From Lachnospiraceae bacterium (lineage in GTDB: Bacteria; Bacillota; Clostridia; Lachnospirales; Lachnospiraceae): a DNA stretch of 64,000 nt. The translations under genes and the position numbers were made by a program. Below the pieces are notes generated by a model. That model was not told where the DNA came from and ran no database searches. It was given only the letters and a program-made list of their open reading frames with translations. Where the stretch lies: assembly GCA_017405805.1 (NCBI GenBank), contig JAFQZU010000014.1, positions 55,114 through 119,113 of the forward strand, given 5' to 3'. Of the stretch, positions 45,000 to 53,852 are shown piece after piece (the stretch's first letter is position 1; each line of letters begins with the position of its first letter).

Positions 45000-45464
45000 T
45001 TACTTTTTCTTTTTCTTCGATGCGACGGCGATGAGTCCCAGTCCCAGTAAAGCGCCCGCCAGCACGCCGAACCACAGCATCACATTGCTGTCGTCACCCG
45101 TCCCGGGATCTTCTGCCTCAGAGCCTTTATTGTCTCCCGGTTTTGTATCGCTCTTCTGATTGCCGCCTCCGGGCGTCGGATCCGTCTTCTGATCGTCGTC
45201 TCCCGGCGTCGGATCGTCCTGATCATCCTTCTTCCCGTCGTCATCGGCTGCCAGTACAGTAAACATGGCGTCCGGATCATTTCCGTCGTCAAACATCGCT
45301 GTGATGGTATGATCACCGACAGACAGTGTTTCAAGGTAGGACGGCTTCAGGGAAATGATGACGCTTCCGGATATTGAATCATAATTGGAAGCCCCGACCG
45401 GACTGCCGTCGATCAGAATGCCTTCAAAGTGCGTAATTATGCATTGATAAAGGCCAGAATATCC
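45000..45464 (-). pseudogene. C-terminal remnant of a surface-anchored protein
   Basis: An open frame of about 154 codons from a TGA at 45465-45467, with no good start codon before an internal ATG at 45296. It encodes FEGILIDGSPVGASNYDSIS, SVIISLKPSYLETLSVGDHT, an Asp/Pro/Gly-rich spacer, then DDSNVMLWFGVLAGALLGLG and a Lys tail: the wall-anchor end seen in many Lachnospiraceae surface proteins. The N-terminal part is missing and its place is taken by the hydrolase gene, whose end overlaps it by 28 bp. Probably not translated, unless from the internal ATG as a 98-aa anchor fragment. Confidence 0.75.
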
Positions 45465-46339
45465 TCATATACTCTCTCTTTATCCTTCTCATTGAGGATC
45501 TCGTGGCGCATGCCGGAATAGATCTTCAATTCCACATCCTTCACGCCCAGCTCGCGATAGGTCTTTGCAAGCCATTTCGGCCCTTCTCCCATCTGTCCCA
45601 CGGGATCGTCCTCTCCCGCGATGATCAGGATCGTCTCCTCTTTCGAGATCCGCCGCAGATTTTTCTTTTTCCAAATCTGTGCCATCCCCCGCAGGAATTC
45701 TCTCCAGAAGCCGCCCGTGTTGGGGTGTCCGCAGTACGGGTCGTCGATGTAGCGTTTTACATTATCCTCATCATAAGAGAGCCAGTCATAGTCTGTCCGC
45801 CGGTCCGGGACCGCGGACGCATAACCGCCCAGTCCCAGCTGCTGCAGAAATCCGCTCGGTTTGTCCCGGTTTTCTTTATTGACCAGAACACGGGAGAGAC
45901 CATAGGCGATCTGCATCAGGGTATTCTGTCCGCCGTTGGAGCCGCAGAGGATCACCTTGTCCGTTCCCTTCGGATACATCTCGATCAGCGCCTGCGTCAT
46001 AAAGGACCCCATCGAATGTCCCATCTGGACAGTGGGAAGGCCGTTCGACGCGGCGAGAAGGTTCATCCTGTGAATCGCTTTCAAAGTCTTTTTAAACGCA
46101 TCCTCGGGCCACTTCTCCTGTTCCTCGGGCGAGGAGACGTTCAGACCCTGTCCGAAAGCATCCAGTACCCACACATTTATGCTGTGTGCGTTCATCCACT
46201 CCGCAAAGTCATGATATCTGTATGCATATTCGTTCATGCCGGTGATGACGCACAGATTGGCCTTTGCCTCCTGCGCCTCCCAGTGATATCCCTTCAGCAT
46301 CTCATCCGCTGATGCTTTTACTTCAAATACAACCGCCAT
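45437..46339 (-). CDS. Alpha/beta hydrolase, lysophospholipase-like
   Basis: A 300-aa serine hydrolase of the monoacylglycerol lipase/lysophospholipase (PldB-like) group. The nucleophile elbow is GHSMGS, the acid is likely in AGEDDPVG and the catalytic His in GMRHEIL near the end. The ATG at 46339 follows GGGAGG by nine bases; a longer frame to 46468 crosses the promoter region. It would hydrolyse lysophospholipids or monoacylglycerols. No signal peptide. Confidence 0.88.
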   Translation of the reverse strand: MAVVFEVKASADEMLKGYHWEAQEAKANLCVITGMNEYAYRYHDFAEWMNAHSINVWVLDAFGQGLNVSSPEEQEKWPEDAFKKTLKAIHRMNLLAASNGLPTVQMGHSMGSFMTQALIEMYPKGTDKVILCGSNGGQNTLMQIAYGLSRVLVNKENRDKPSGFLQQLGLGGYASAVPDRRTDYDWLSYDEDNVKRYIDDPYCGHPNTGGFWREFLRGMAQIWKKKNLRRISKEETILIIAGEDDPVGQMGEGPKWLAKTYRELGVKDVELKIYSGMRHEILNEKDKERVYEDILAFINA

Positions 46340-46526
46340 CTTCCTGACCCTCCCGTATTTTTCAGGATCTGCTGTCGGATTATTTTTATGATATAGCGTC
46401 CGCAGCATATCATTCACACAATATATTGATAATTTTATCATACAAATTAACAAAAGGACATCCCGCACATACTATATTGGAGACATCAGAAGAAACTTCC
46501 TACAGACCGGGAAAGGAGCATGATTT

Positions 46527-47300
46527 ATGAAAATACATCTGAAGAATAATCTGAGACGAACTGCTGCGGTCATCCTTATGATCTGCACTTTCGGCGCTTC
46601 CGGCATTTTTGCGGCGGCGGCGGGATGGCCTTCCTACGCACGCAATGTAACTGTCAACAAGGCTTTTACTGAAATGGGGACGCAGACAGATCCTTACTCT
46701 CTGATGGACGCCTGCTACATGGATGTTTTCCGTTTCCAGGTTCCTGCGGGCGGAAAGATCACTGTCAAAATGAAAGGAAATACAGACTCGGTTCCCTGTT
46801 TCCGGCTGTACAGGACATCCGACACGGAGAACTATCTGTGGTTCGGATATTCCGGCAACCGGGACGGGTATGATTACTCGTCCGGCGGGTTCTGGTCCAA
46901 GTGGTCGTTCAATCTCGGAAAAGGCAATTACTATCTGCAGGTACTTCACAGCGCCGGCACGATGAACATCCGCTATACCTATACGATCGGATACGCGCCG
47001 AAGTTTTCAAACAGTGCGGTCACGGGCGCGACCGGATATTCAAAAGCTATGCAGGTCCGCTGGAAGAAGGCAAGCGGAGCGACCGGTTATCAGATCCAGT
47101 ACAGCCTGTACTCCAACATGAAAAACGCCAGAACTGTCATGATCGGCAGCGCCGCGGCGACTTCCAGGACCATCCGCGGCCTTAAGAGCGGCAGACGATA
47201 CTATATCCGGATCCGGGCCTACAAAAAAGTGAAGGAAGGAGGAAGTACAAAGACTTATACCAAGGGCTGGTCCGCCGTGAAAAGAGTCACCGTGAGATAA
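46527..47300 (+). CDS. Secreted protein with fibronectin-like domain
   Basis: A 257-aa exported protein. The signal peptide covers about residues 1-33 (RRTAAVILMICTFGASGIFAAAA). The middle (about 45-150) resembles a bacterial pre-peptidase-type beta-sandwich (YMDVFRFQVPAGGKITVKMK, NYYLQVLHSAG). The C-terminal 90 residues are fibronectin III-like (MQVRWKKASGATGYQIQYSL, YYIRIRAYK), common in Lachnospiraceae extracellular proteins. No anchor motif, so it is probably released or bound non-covalently. Function unknown. An AAAGGAG site precedes the ATG. Confidence 0.83.
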   Translation: MKIHLKNNLRRTAAVILMICTFGASGIFAAAAGWPSYARNVTVNKAFTEMGTQTDPYSLMDACYMDVFRFQVPAGGKITVKMKGNTDSVPCFRLYRTSDTENYLWFGYSGNRDGYDYSSGGFWSKWSFNLGKGNYYLQVLHSAGTMNIRYTYTIGYAPKFSNSAVTGATGYSKAMQVRWKKASGATGYQIQYSLYSNMKNARTVMIGSAAATSRTIRGLKSGRRYYIRIRAYKKVKEGGSTKTYTKGWSAVKRVTVR

Positions 47301-47344
47301 TGCCCTTTTCCCGAGCCGCACACCGACTGTCTGAAAAGAAAAAG

Positions 47345-47370
47345 AAGGAGCAGGATTTTTCCTGCCCCTT
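47345..47370. terminator. Bidirectional terminator
   Basis: AAGGAGCAGGA pairs with TCCTGCCCCTT (one mismatch). On the minus strand it is followed by TTCTTTTTCTTTT, so it serves the rubrerythrin gene best, and possibly the convergent secreted-protein gene. Confidence 0.7.
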
Positions 47371-47394
47371 CAAATATTTATGAGGATGCCGTCA

Positions 47395-47970
47395 TTATTT
47401 GCCGAAGTATCTCTTCAGAAGACCTTCGAAGCCCTGACCGTGTCTTGCCTCGTCGCGGGCCATCTCGTGGATGCTGTCATGCAGGGCGTCGAGACCCATA
47501 TCTTTGCACTTCTTGGCAAATTTGGTCTTTCCGGCACAGGCGCCGTTCTCAGCCGCCACTCTTGCCTCGAGATTTGCCTTTGTGGAAGAGGAGACGACTT
47601 CTCCGAGCATCTCCGCATAGCGGGACGCATGATCAGCCTCCTCGAAAGCGGCCTGGCGGTAGAATGCGCCGACCTCCGGATAGCCCTCGCGGATGGCCGC
47701 TCTGGACATAGCCAGATACATGCCGACCTCGGAACATTCGCCTGCGAACTCCGCGCGAAGGAAGTCCTTCATCTCATCGTCAAGATCAGACGCAATGCCG
47801 ATCTTGTGCTCCGATGCCCATGTCAGCTCAGCTGTCTCGTCAACGGGTTCGAATTTGGACTTGGGCTGCTTGCAGATCGGGCACTTCCAATCCTCGGGAA
47901 GATCCGCGAACTTTACGCCTTCCTTCTCCTCATCATAGACATGGCCGCAAACCGTGCACTTGTATTTCAT
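47395..47970 (-). CDS. Reverse rubrerythrin
   Basis: A 191-aa peroxide-reducing protein with an N-terminal rubredoxin (C5, C8, C30, C33 in CTVCG and CPICK) and a C-terminal four-helix diiron domain with [25 protein letters not shown] and DEARHGQGF supplying the iron ligands. This order (rubredoxin first) defines reverse rubrerythrin, the NADH-linked H2O2/O2 scavenger of clostridia. Monocistronic. Confidence 0.93.
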   Translation of the reverse strand: MKYKCTVCGHVYDEEKEGVKFADLPEDWKCPICKQPKSKFEPVDETAELTWASEHKIGIASDLDDEMKDFLRAEFAGECSEVGMYLAMSRAAIREGYPEVGAFYRQAAFEEADHASRYAEMLGEVVSSSTKANLEARVAAENGACAGKTKFAKKCKDMGLDALHDSIHEMARDEARHGQGFEGLLKRYFGK

Positions 47971-48048
47971 ACCGATTTCCTCCTGAAAATATAATTTATA
48001 TAAAGATTTATATATAGAAGTTTATCATTTTCAGCCACTTACGAAAAG

Positions 48049-48804
48049 TCACTTATAGGAAAAATAATACCATCCCGGTATGATCACCGCCCCGCCGATC
48101 AGATTGCCGATGGTCACCGGCAGAAGATTCCCGATGAGGAACTGTCCGAGGCTGACCTCCGCGCCCAGGAACATTCCGAGCGGGATATAGGTCATATTGG
48201 CCACGCTGTGTTCAAAGCCTGCGAACACGAACATCATGATCGGGAACCAGATCGCGAAGATCTTCCCGGTCATCTCTTTCGCGCCGGCCTGGAACCACAC
48301 GGCCAGAACGACCAGGACATTGCACCAGATTCCTCTGATCACCATCTCAAGGAAGGGCGCGCTGACCTTGGCTGTCGCCACCGCTATGGCTCTCTCCCCC
48401 GCCGCGCCGCCGTAGAGACCGCTGCCCGCAAGAAGAAGCGCCAGGACAACACTGCCGAAAAAATTGGCCAGATAGACGACCACCCAGCTTTTCAAAAGCT
48501 GCGCGGGCGTGATCTTTTTGTCGAGCAGCGCCAGCGCCAGCAGGTTATTGCCGGTAAAAAGTTCGCCGCCGCACAGGACGACCAGCATCAGTCCCACAGG
48601 AAAGAGCGCAGCGCCGACCAGCTTTGCGATCCCGGCCTCAAAAACCGTCTCCGCCGCCGCCGTCGACAGCAGGAACACGTGCGCGCCGAGCCCGATGTAT
48701 ACGCCCGCCGCCATGCCCAGCAGGACCATCTTGAAGACCGGCAGATTTGCCTTCTTTATTCCGTTTCCTATCCAAATCTGCAGTATTTCAGCCGGTGTAT
48801 TCAT
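48049..48804 (-). CDS. focA: Formate/nitrite transporter family channel
   Basis: A 251-aa six-helix FNT channel protein. GGELFTGNN and the FAGFEHSVANMTYIP segment carry the pore residues of the FocA family. The ATG overlaps the folD stop (ATGA), and the upstream genes all deal with formate and folate, so formate is the likely substrate. Confidence 0.92.
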   Translation of the reverse strand: MNTPAEILQIWIGNGIKKANLPVFKMVLLGMAAGVYIGLGAHVFLLSTAAAETVFEAGIAKLVGAALFPVGLMLVVLCGGELFTGNNLLALALLDKKITPAQLLKSWVVVYLANFFGSVVLALLLAGSGLYGGAAGERAIAVATAKVSAPFLEMVIRGIWCNVLVVLAVWFQAGAKEMTGKIFAIWFPIMMFVFAGFEHSVANMTYIPLGMFLGAEVSLGQFLIGNLLPVTIGNLIGGAVIIPGWYYFSYK

Positions 48805-49655
48805 GAAAGACTCCTTTTTGCGGCTTCTGCCACATGTTCGATCAGCACGCAGGTAGTAACACTGCCCACGCCGCCCGGAACAGGTGTTATGGCCGCTACA
48901 TTCGGCTCCACGTCCTCAAAATCAACGTCGCCGGAGATGCCGCCTTTGGCCTCATCCCAGTTGATGCCCACATCGATGACGACCTGGTCAGGGTTGGTGA
49001 ACTCCTTTGTGACGCTGTGAAGCCGGCCCGACGCCGCGATCAGGATATCCGCTTTCCTCGTAATGGAAGGCACGTCCACCGTGCGCGTGTGACAGTTGAC
49101 CACGGTCGCGTTCTCATGCATCAGCATCATGGCCACAGGGCGCCCGATGACCAGTGAGCGGCCGATCACGGCGGCCTTTTTGCCCTTGACCGCAATGCCG
49201 AAGTGATGCAGGATCTCCATGGCCGCCTGTGCCGTGCAGGGCGGAAAGCCCGTCTTCGTGTTCGTGAAGACGCCGGCCAGCGAAAGGTCCGTGCAGCCGT
49301 CGATGTCTTTGGCCGGATCCAGCATCTGTCTTGCCTTCTCGCTGTCCAGCTGTCCCGGCAGAGGAAGGAACAGAAGGATCCCGTGGATGCTGTCATCCTC
49401 GTTGACCTTCTTAAATTCCTTCTCGAATACTTCCTGCGAGACATGGGCGGGAAGTACCACGTTCTTCACTTCTATTCCCACGGTCTGCGCCCGTTTTGTC
49501 GCGCCTCGCTCATAGAAAAGGTCGTCCGGCCTCTCTCCCACTCTGAAGGTACAGAGAGTCGGCTTCACGCCCTGTGCCTTTAACTGCTCCACATCCTGCT
49601 TTATCCGCGCGGTCAGCGCGTCCGCCACTTCCCTGCCCTTCAGAATTCTGGCCAT
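48801..49655 (-). CDS. folD: Methylene-THF dehydrogenase/cyclohydrolase FolD
   Basis: A 284-aa bifunctional enzyme interconverting methylene-, methenyl- and formyl-THF. It has LFLPLPGQLD, DIDGCTDLSLAG, the NAD(P)-binding GRSLVIGRPVAMML and the C-terminal TPVPGGVGSVTTCVL. The usual catalytic segment YxxxK seems altered: the family YVRNKxKACE position reads LFYERGATKRAQ. The dehydrogenase activity is likely; cyclohydrolase may be shared with FchA, encoded 3 bp upstream. Confidence 0.93.
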   Translation of the reverse strand: MARILKGREVADALTARIKQDVEQLKAQGVKPTLCTFRVGERPDDLFYERGATKRAQTVGIEVKNVVLPAHVSQEVFEKEFKKVNEDDSIHGILLFLPLPGQLDSEKARQMLDPAKDIDGCTDLSLAGVFTNTKTGFPPCTAQAAMEILHHFGIAVKGKKAAVIGRSLVIGRPVAMMLMHENATVVNCHTRTVDVPSITRKADILIAASGRLHSVTKEFTNPDQVVIDVGINWDEAKGGISGDVDFEDVEPNVAAITPVPGGVGSVTTCVLIEHVAEAAKRSLS

Positions 49656-49658
49656 GGA

Positions 49659-50279
49659 TTACCCCTTTATCTTATCTGTAACGACGCCGAAGATCTCGTC
49701 TCCCATCGCCGTATACTTCGTCAAAAGTTCGTTTGCCTCCCTCTCCAGCGTCTCCGCACACGCCCTGTCCTTCATGGACTTCGTGTTGATAAAGACGTTG
49801 AGCGAGGCGGCCTGCATTGCGGCCTTGCATAAGACCGCGCCGCAGCCCGCGTCGGAGATGGCAAGTTTGGAGCCCTTTGCGGCGAACGCCCCGATGATGT
49901 CCAGTGCTTCCCCGCAGGTCCGCATGATGTCCATGGGCACGCCGCAAGCGACTTTCAGGGCCTTCTCCATCACCTGGTCCCTGTCGGGATCGTCCTTGGG
50001 GATCCCGTACGCTTTCGCGAGCGGTGCAAACGCTTCCGCGTCCCCATCGATCAGCTCCAGAAGCCTTACGCGCACCTTTTGCGCGCGCGCCATCAGAGCC
50101 TTGATGTCCTCTTCGACATCCGCATATTTCTTTTTGCCGACCGTCAATTCGCCCACCATATCGCCGAGCGCGATCCCGACCGCGCCGACCAGTGCGCTGG
50201 CTCCCCCGCCGCCCGGTACGGGTGCGGGAGAGGCAAGCTCCTGTGTGAAAGCAGAAACCGACTTATCGATCAATCTCAT
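49659..50279 (-). CDS. fchA: Methenyl-THF cyclohydrolase/cyclodeaminase FchA
   Basis: A 206-aa protein of the formiminotransferase-cyclodeaminase family, with SPAPVPGGGGASALVGAVG at the N-terminus and all-helical remainder. In acetogens and purinolytic clostridia this is the dedicated methenyl-THF cyclohydrolase. The start at 50279 has AAGGAG six bases before the ATG; it begins 10 bp after fhs. Confidence 0.91.
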   Translation of the reverse strand: MRLIDKSVSAFTQELASPAPVPGGGGASALVGAVGIALGDMVGELTVGKKKYADVEEDIKALMARAQKVRVRLLELIDGDAEAFAPLAKAYGIPKDDPDRDQVMEKALKVACGVPMDIMRTCGEALDIIGAFAAKGSKLAISDAGCGAVLCKAAMQAASLNVFINTKSMKDRACAETLEREANELLTKYTAMGDEIFGVVTDKIKG

Positions 50280-50289
50280 CTTCAACTCC

Positions 50290-51966
50290 TTAGAACAGAC
50301 CGCTGATGACGCCGTTCTCATCCACGTCGATCCTCTCGGCAGCGGGGACCTTGGGCAGACCGGGCATGGTCATGATGTCGCCGGTAAGGGCCACGATAAA
50401 GCCTGCGCCGGCACTTACCTTCAGGTTGCGTACGGAGACCGTGAAGCCCTTGGGCGCGCCAAGCTTCGTAGCGTCATCGGAGAAGGAGTACTGGGTCTTG
50501 GCCATGCAGATGGGCATCTTGTCGAAGCCCAGCTCTGTCAGCTGCCTGACCTGCTTGACCGCGTTGCCGACCAGCTGCACGCCGTCTGCGTGATAGATCT
50601 TCTTGCAGATCGCATCCAGCTTCTCCTCGATGGACAGATCCAGTTCATAGGACTGGCGGAAATCATTGGGCTCCTCGCACAGACGCACGACTTCCTCTGC
50701 CAGTGCCTTGCCGCCTTCGCCGCCCTTGGCCCAGACTTCGGACAGCGCCACGTTGACGCCCAGCTCCCTGCACTTGGCCTCTACCATGTCAAGTTCCGCC
50801 TTGGTATCGGTCGGGAACGCGTTGATCGCGACCACACAGGGAAGACCAAACACATCCTTGATGTTGCCCACGTGCTGCAGCAGGTTCGGAAGACCCTTCT
50901 CCAGTGCGTCGAGGTTCTCATTGTTCAGATCTGCCTTCGGCACGCCGCCGTGATATTTCAGTGCGCGTACTGTAGCGACAATAACGACTGCGCTGGGATG
51001 AAGATCCGCGAGACGGCACTTGATATCCAGGAACTTCTCCGCTCCCAGATCCGCAGCGAAGCCTGCCTCCGTGACGATATAATCGCCGAACTTAAGGGCC
51101 ATCCTGGTCGCAGTTACGGAGTTGCAGCCGTGTGCGATATTGGCGAAGGGGCCGCCGTGGATAAAGGCGGGCGTGTGCTCGAGGGTCTGCACCAGATTGG
51201 GCTTGAGCGCATCCTTAAGAAGCGCCGCCATAGCGCCTTCTGCCTTGAGATCGTGAGCGGTAACGGGCTTGCCGTCATAGGTGTATGCCACGATGATCCG
51301 GCCAAGTCTCGCCTTCAGGTCGGAGATGTCGCTGGCCAGACAGAGCACTGCCATGACCTCGGATGCGACGGTGATGTCGAAGCCGTCCTCGCGCGGAACG
51401 CCCTGCATTTTGCCGCCGAGACCGTCGACGATATTGCGGAGCTGACGGTCGTTCATGTCGACCGCGCGCTTCCAGGTGATCTGCTTGACATCGATGCCGA
51501 GCGCGTTGCCCTGCTGGATGTGGTTGTCGAGCATGGCCGCGAGCAGGTTGTTGGCTGCGCCGATGGCGTGGAAGTCACCGGTGAAGTGCAGGTTGATGTC
51601 CTCCATGGGGATGACCTGTGCATAACCGCCGCCGGCCGCACCGCCCTTGATGCCGAAGACCGGGCCGAGGGAAGGCTCGCGGAGCGCAACGATGGATTTC
51701 TTGCCGATCTTGCGGAGGCCGTCTGCCAGACCTACGCTGGTGGTCGTCTTGCCTTCACCCGCCGGCGTGGGTGTGATGGCAGTCACGAGAATCAGTTTGC
51801 CGTCGGGGGCATCTGCATGATCCTTCAGGTAATTGTAGTCGATCTTTGCCTTGTAGTTGCCGTACTGTTCAATATACTTCTCATCGATGCCGAGAGAAGC
51901 GGCAATCTCCGTGATCTTCTTCGGTGCTGCTTCCTGTGCGATTTCAATATCAGATTTGAATCCCAT
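50290..51966 (-). CDS. fhs: Formate-tetrahydrofolate ligase
   Basis: A 558-aa ATP-dependent ligase making 10-formyl-THF. P-loop [33 protein letters not shown], and [14 protein letters not shown] are strictly typical. The AGAGGT site precedes the ATG. First gene of fhs-fchA-folD-focA: formate to methylene-THF plus a formate channel. This is the methyl-branch front end, also used for purine and serine metabolism; acetogenesis is not proven, as no CO dehydrogenase genes are here. Confidence 0.96.
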   Translation of the reverse strand: MGFKSDIEIAQEAAPKKITEIAASLGIDEKYIEQYGNYKAKIDYNYLKDHADAPDGKLILVTAITPTPAGEGKTTTSVGLADGLRKIGKKSIVALREPSLGPVFGIKGGAAGGGYAQVIPMEDINLHFTGDFHAIGAANNLLAAMLDNHIQQGNALGIDVKQITWKRAVDMNDRQLRNIVDGLGGKMQGVPREDGFDITVASEVMAVLCLASDISDLKARLGRIIVAYTYDGKPVTAHDLKAEGAMAALLKDALKPNLVQTLEHTPAFIHGGPFANIAHGCNSVTATRMALKFGDYIVTEAGFAADLGAEKFLDIKCRLADLHPSAVVIVATVRALKYHGGVPKADLNNENLDALEKGLPNLLQHVGNIKDVFGLPCVVAINAFPTDTKAELDMVEAKCRELGVNVALSEVWAKGGEGGKALAEEVVRLCEEPNDFRQSYELDLSIEEKLDAICKKIYHADGVQLVGNAVKQVRQLTELGFDKMPICMAKTQYSFSDDATKLGAPKGFTVSVRNLKVSAGAGFIVALTGDIMTMPGLPKVPAAERIDVDENGVISGLF

Positions 51967-52137
51967 GACTTTGTACCTCTTTCTCTCTGAATTGATATTT
52001 TTAACTGAAAAGACGGAAAAACCGCATCCTTCCTGATTTACAGTATAACCTTACCACATTCCCTGCGAATTCCATATTCACAAATTTAGGCATCTTTCCC
52101 TCTTTTAAGGAAGAATTATTATATAAAAATGATACTT

Positions 52138-52731
52138 TCAGTCCGGCTGCTGCCCGTCGTGGGCCTTCCATGCGCATTCCGTAATCGCCATGTCCGTAAA
52201 CACGGCTTTAAAGCTCGACTCCTCCGGGCTGCAGGCATAGATCCCGAAGCGGATCTTCCCTGCGCCTTCCCACATATGGCAGACCCGCATCTGCGCAAAC
52301 TTTACGCCGTCCGCAGAGCACTCAATGCAGTAATCGTCCTCCCGCCGGCTGAAGCGGTACCACATGGTCCTGACATCTGCGGGTATTTCCGTCGTCGCCC
52401 AGTCGGAATATCCGTGATTGGTCACAACAGACCCCAGATGCTGAAACGTCTCATTCTCGTACTCCACCGAGGCCTTCAGCCAGTTCTCCGAATCCAGATA
52501 CATGACGATGCCGCACTGATCGAAGCGGTGATGGCTCTGTGTGAAATCTGTCTTCACAACAAAGCTGAAGAATTTTTCCTCTGTCTCCGCCTGCAGGACC
52601 GGCGCATTGTCATTGCGGAAATGGTAATACGTCCTCTGCCAGAGATCCGTGTGCGGCTGCGTCACGATTTCGATCCTGTCCTGTTCGATGCTGTACTTTT
52701 CCGGTTCTCTTGTCCATTCCATTTTCATCAT
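52138..52731 (-). CDS. DUF1349 (concanavalin-like) protein
   Basis: A 197-aa cytoplasmic protein of the DUF1349 family, a beta-jellyroll related to yeast Ree1. Typical segments are TDLWQRTYYHFRNDNAP, FDQCGIVMYLDSENWLKASVEY and KIRFGIYACSPEESSFKAVF. The family is thought to bind carbohydrates or regulate enzymes; no activity is known. The start ATG follows AAGGA that overlaps the stop of the small acidic protein, so it is the end of the AmmeMemoRadiSam operon. Confidence 0.85.
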   Translation of the reverse strand: MMKMEWTREPEKYSIEQDRIEIVTQPHTDLWQRTYYHFRNDNAPVLQAETEEKFFSFVVKTDFTQSHHRFDQCGIVMYLDSENWLKASVEYENETFQHLGSVVTNHGYSDWATTEIPADVRTMWYRFSRREDDYCIECSADGVKFAQMRVCHMWEGAGKIRFGIYACSPEESSFKAVFTDMAITECAWKAHDGQQPD

Positions 52732-52737
52732 ACTGTC

Positions 52738-52992
52738 TTATCCTTCCACGATCAAAAACCGGCCGTCGCCGACGTCAAAGACCTCGGCCGCTTCCATCAC
52801 ATCTCCGTCCTTGTAATCGGCGCCGGTCTCTTTAAAGTAAGCTTTGACGCCTTTTGCCCCCTTGACGACGACCGCCATGACATCCTCCAGAAAATCCTGT
52901 GCCTCTTCCGGCGTGGAAGCGACCTCCTCCGGGAACAGCTGCAGCTGTCTCTCCAAAAAGCAGTCAATGACTTTCTTATCATATACAGACAT
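52738..52992 (-). CDS. Small acidic conserved protein (84 aa)
   Basis: An 84-aa acidic protein: SVYDKKVIDCFLERQLQLF, TPEEAQDFLEDVMAVV, and a final EVFDVGDGRFLIVEG. I recall similar small proteins in clostridial genomes, sometimes loosely named glyoxalase, but no function. The ATG at 52992 has GGAGGT eight bases upstream. It lies between the AmmeMemoRadiSam radical SAM gene and the DUF1349 gene and is probably co-transcribed. Confidence 0.8.
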   Translation of the reverse strand: MSVYDKKVIDCFLERQLQLFPEEVASTPEEAQDFLEDVMAVVVKGAKGVKAYFKETGADYKDGDVMEAAEVFDVGDGRFLIVEG

Positions 52993-53008
52993 ACAGGTAC
53001 CTCCATTT

Positions 53009-53839
53009 CTATACTGTATATACATATGGCAGTTTTTCCCGGGCCACTTCCGCCAGTCTTCTCAGAAGTCTGACGGATGTAGCTTCCCTGTCTGTCATAT
53101 GGAAGCGCGGATAAAATCTCGTGATATGCAGCGGAATATTGCCGGGCAGCTCTGCCACCCATCCGCTGAGCGCCCGCATCTCCTCTTCCGAGTCGTTTTC
53201 CCCCGGAATGATCAGAGTCGTCAGTTCCACATGGCAGCCCTGCGCTGCCCGTTCGATGAAGCGCATCACCGCTCCGCGGTCTCCGGAAAGCAAATCCTTA
53301 TAATATGCGTCCGTAAATCCTTTGAGATCGATGTTCATGGCATCGATATAGGGGAGGATCTCTTCCAGGACCGGCAATTCGGCCGTACCGTTGCTGACAA
53401 GCACATTCACCATTCCCGCCTTATGGATCAGTCTTGCAGTGTCCCTGACAAACTCATATCCCACAAGCGGTTCATTGTAGGTGAAGGCGGCGCCGATATT
53501 TCCGCGCCCTCTGTACCGCAGAGCCGTTTCCGCAAGCAGCTCCGGCGCAACATATTCCGCCTCGTCCCGGAAGCGCTCCGCCTCCTTTGACCAGGAGAGC
53601 TGATAATTCTGGCAGAAAGGACACCGCAGATTACATCCATAGCTCCCCGCAGACAGGATCATGCTTCCGGGATGAAAGCGCCGCAGAGGCTTTTTCTCGA
53701 TCGGGTCGAGGGCCAGCGAAGTAATCCTGCCGTAGTTTTCCGCCCTGACGACGCCGCCGGCACAGATCCGCGCACCGCAGAAACCTCTCTCCCCTTCCTT
53801 GATCTCACAGTGCCTGAAACACACCTCACAGCGAGCCAT
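53009..53839 (-). CDS. amrS: AmmeMemoRadiSam system radical SAM enzyme
   Basis: A 276-aa radical SAM protein. The cluster motif CNLRCPFC has C69, C73 and C76. An N-terminal Cys-rich start (C4, C7, C11, C21) could bind a further metal site. FTYNEPLVGYEF, NIDLKGFTDAYY and ITRFYPRFHM are typical of this family, related to pyruvate formate-lyase activases. It sits 13 bp after its fused AMMECR1/MEMO partner. The substrate of the AmmeMemoRadiSam system is not established. Confidence 0.92.
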   Translation of the reverse strand: MARCEVCFRHCEIKEGERGFCGARICAGGVVRAENYGRITSLALDPIEKKPLRRFHPGSMILSAGSYGCNLRCPFCQNYQLSWSKEAERFRDEAEYVAPELLAETALRYRGRGNIGAAFTYNEPLVGYEFVRDTARLIHKAGMVNVLVSNGTAELPVLEEILPYIDAMNIDLKGFTDAYYKDLLSGDRGAVMRFIERAAQGCHVELTTLIIPGENDSEEEMRALSGWVAELPGNIPLHITRFYPRFHMTDREATSVRLLRRLAEVAREKLPYVYTV

Positions 53840-53852
53840 TTTCTTTCTCCCC

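Noticed and set aside
51967-52137. A ZTP or other folate-linked riboswitch in front of fhs
   Set aside because: No ZTP core blocks were seen in the 171-bp leader; only a possible TATACT -10 element could be found.
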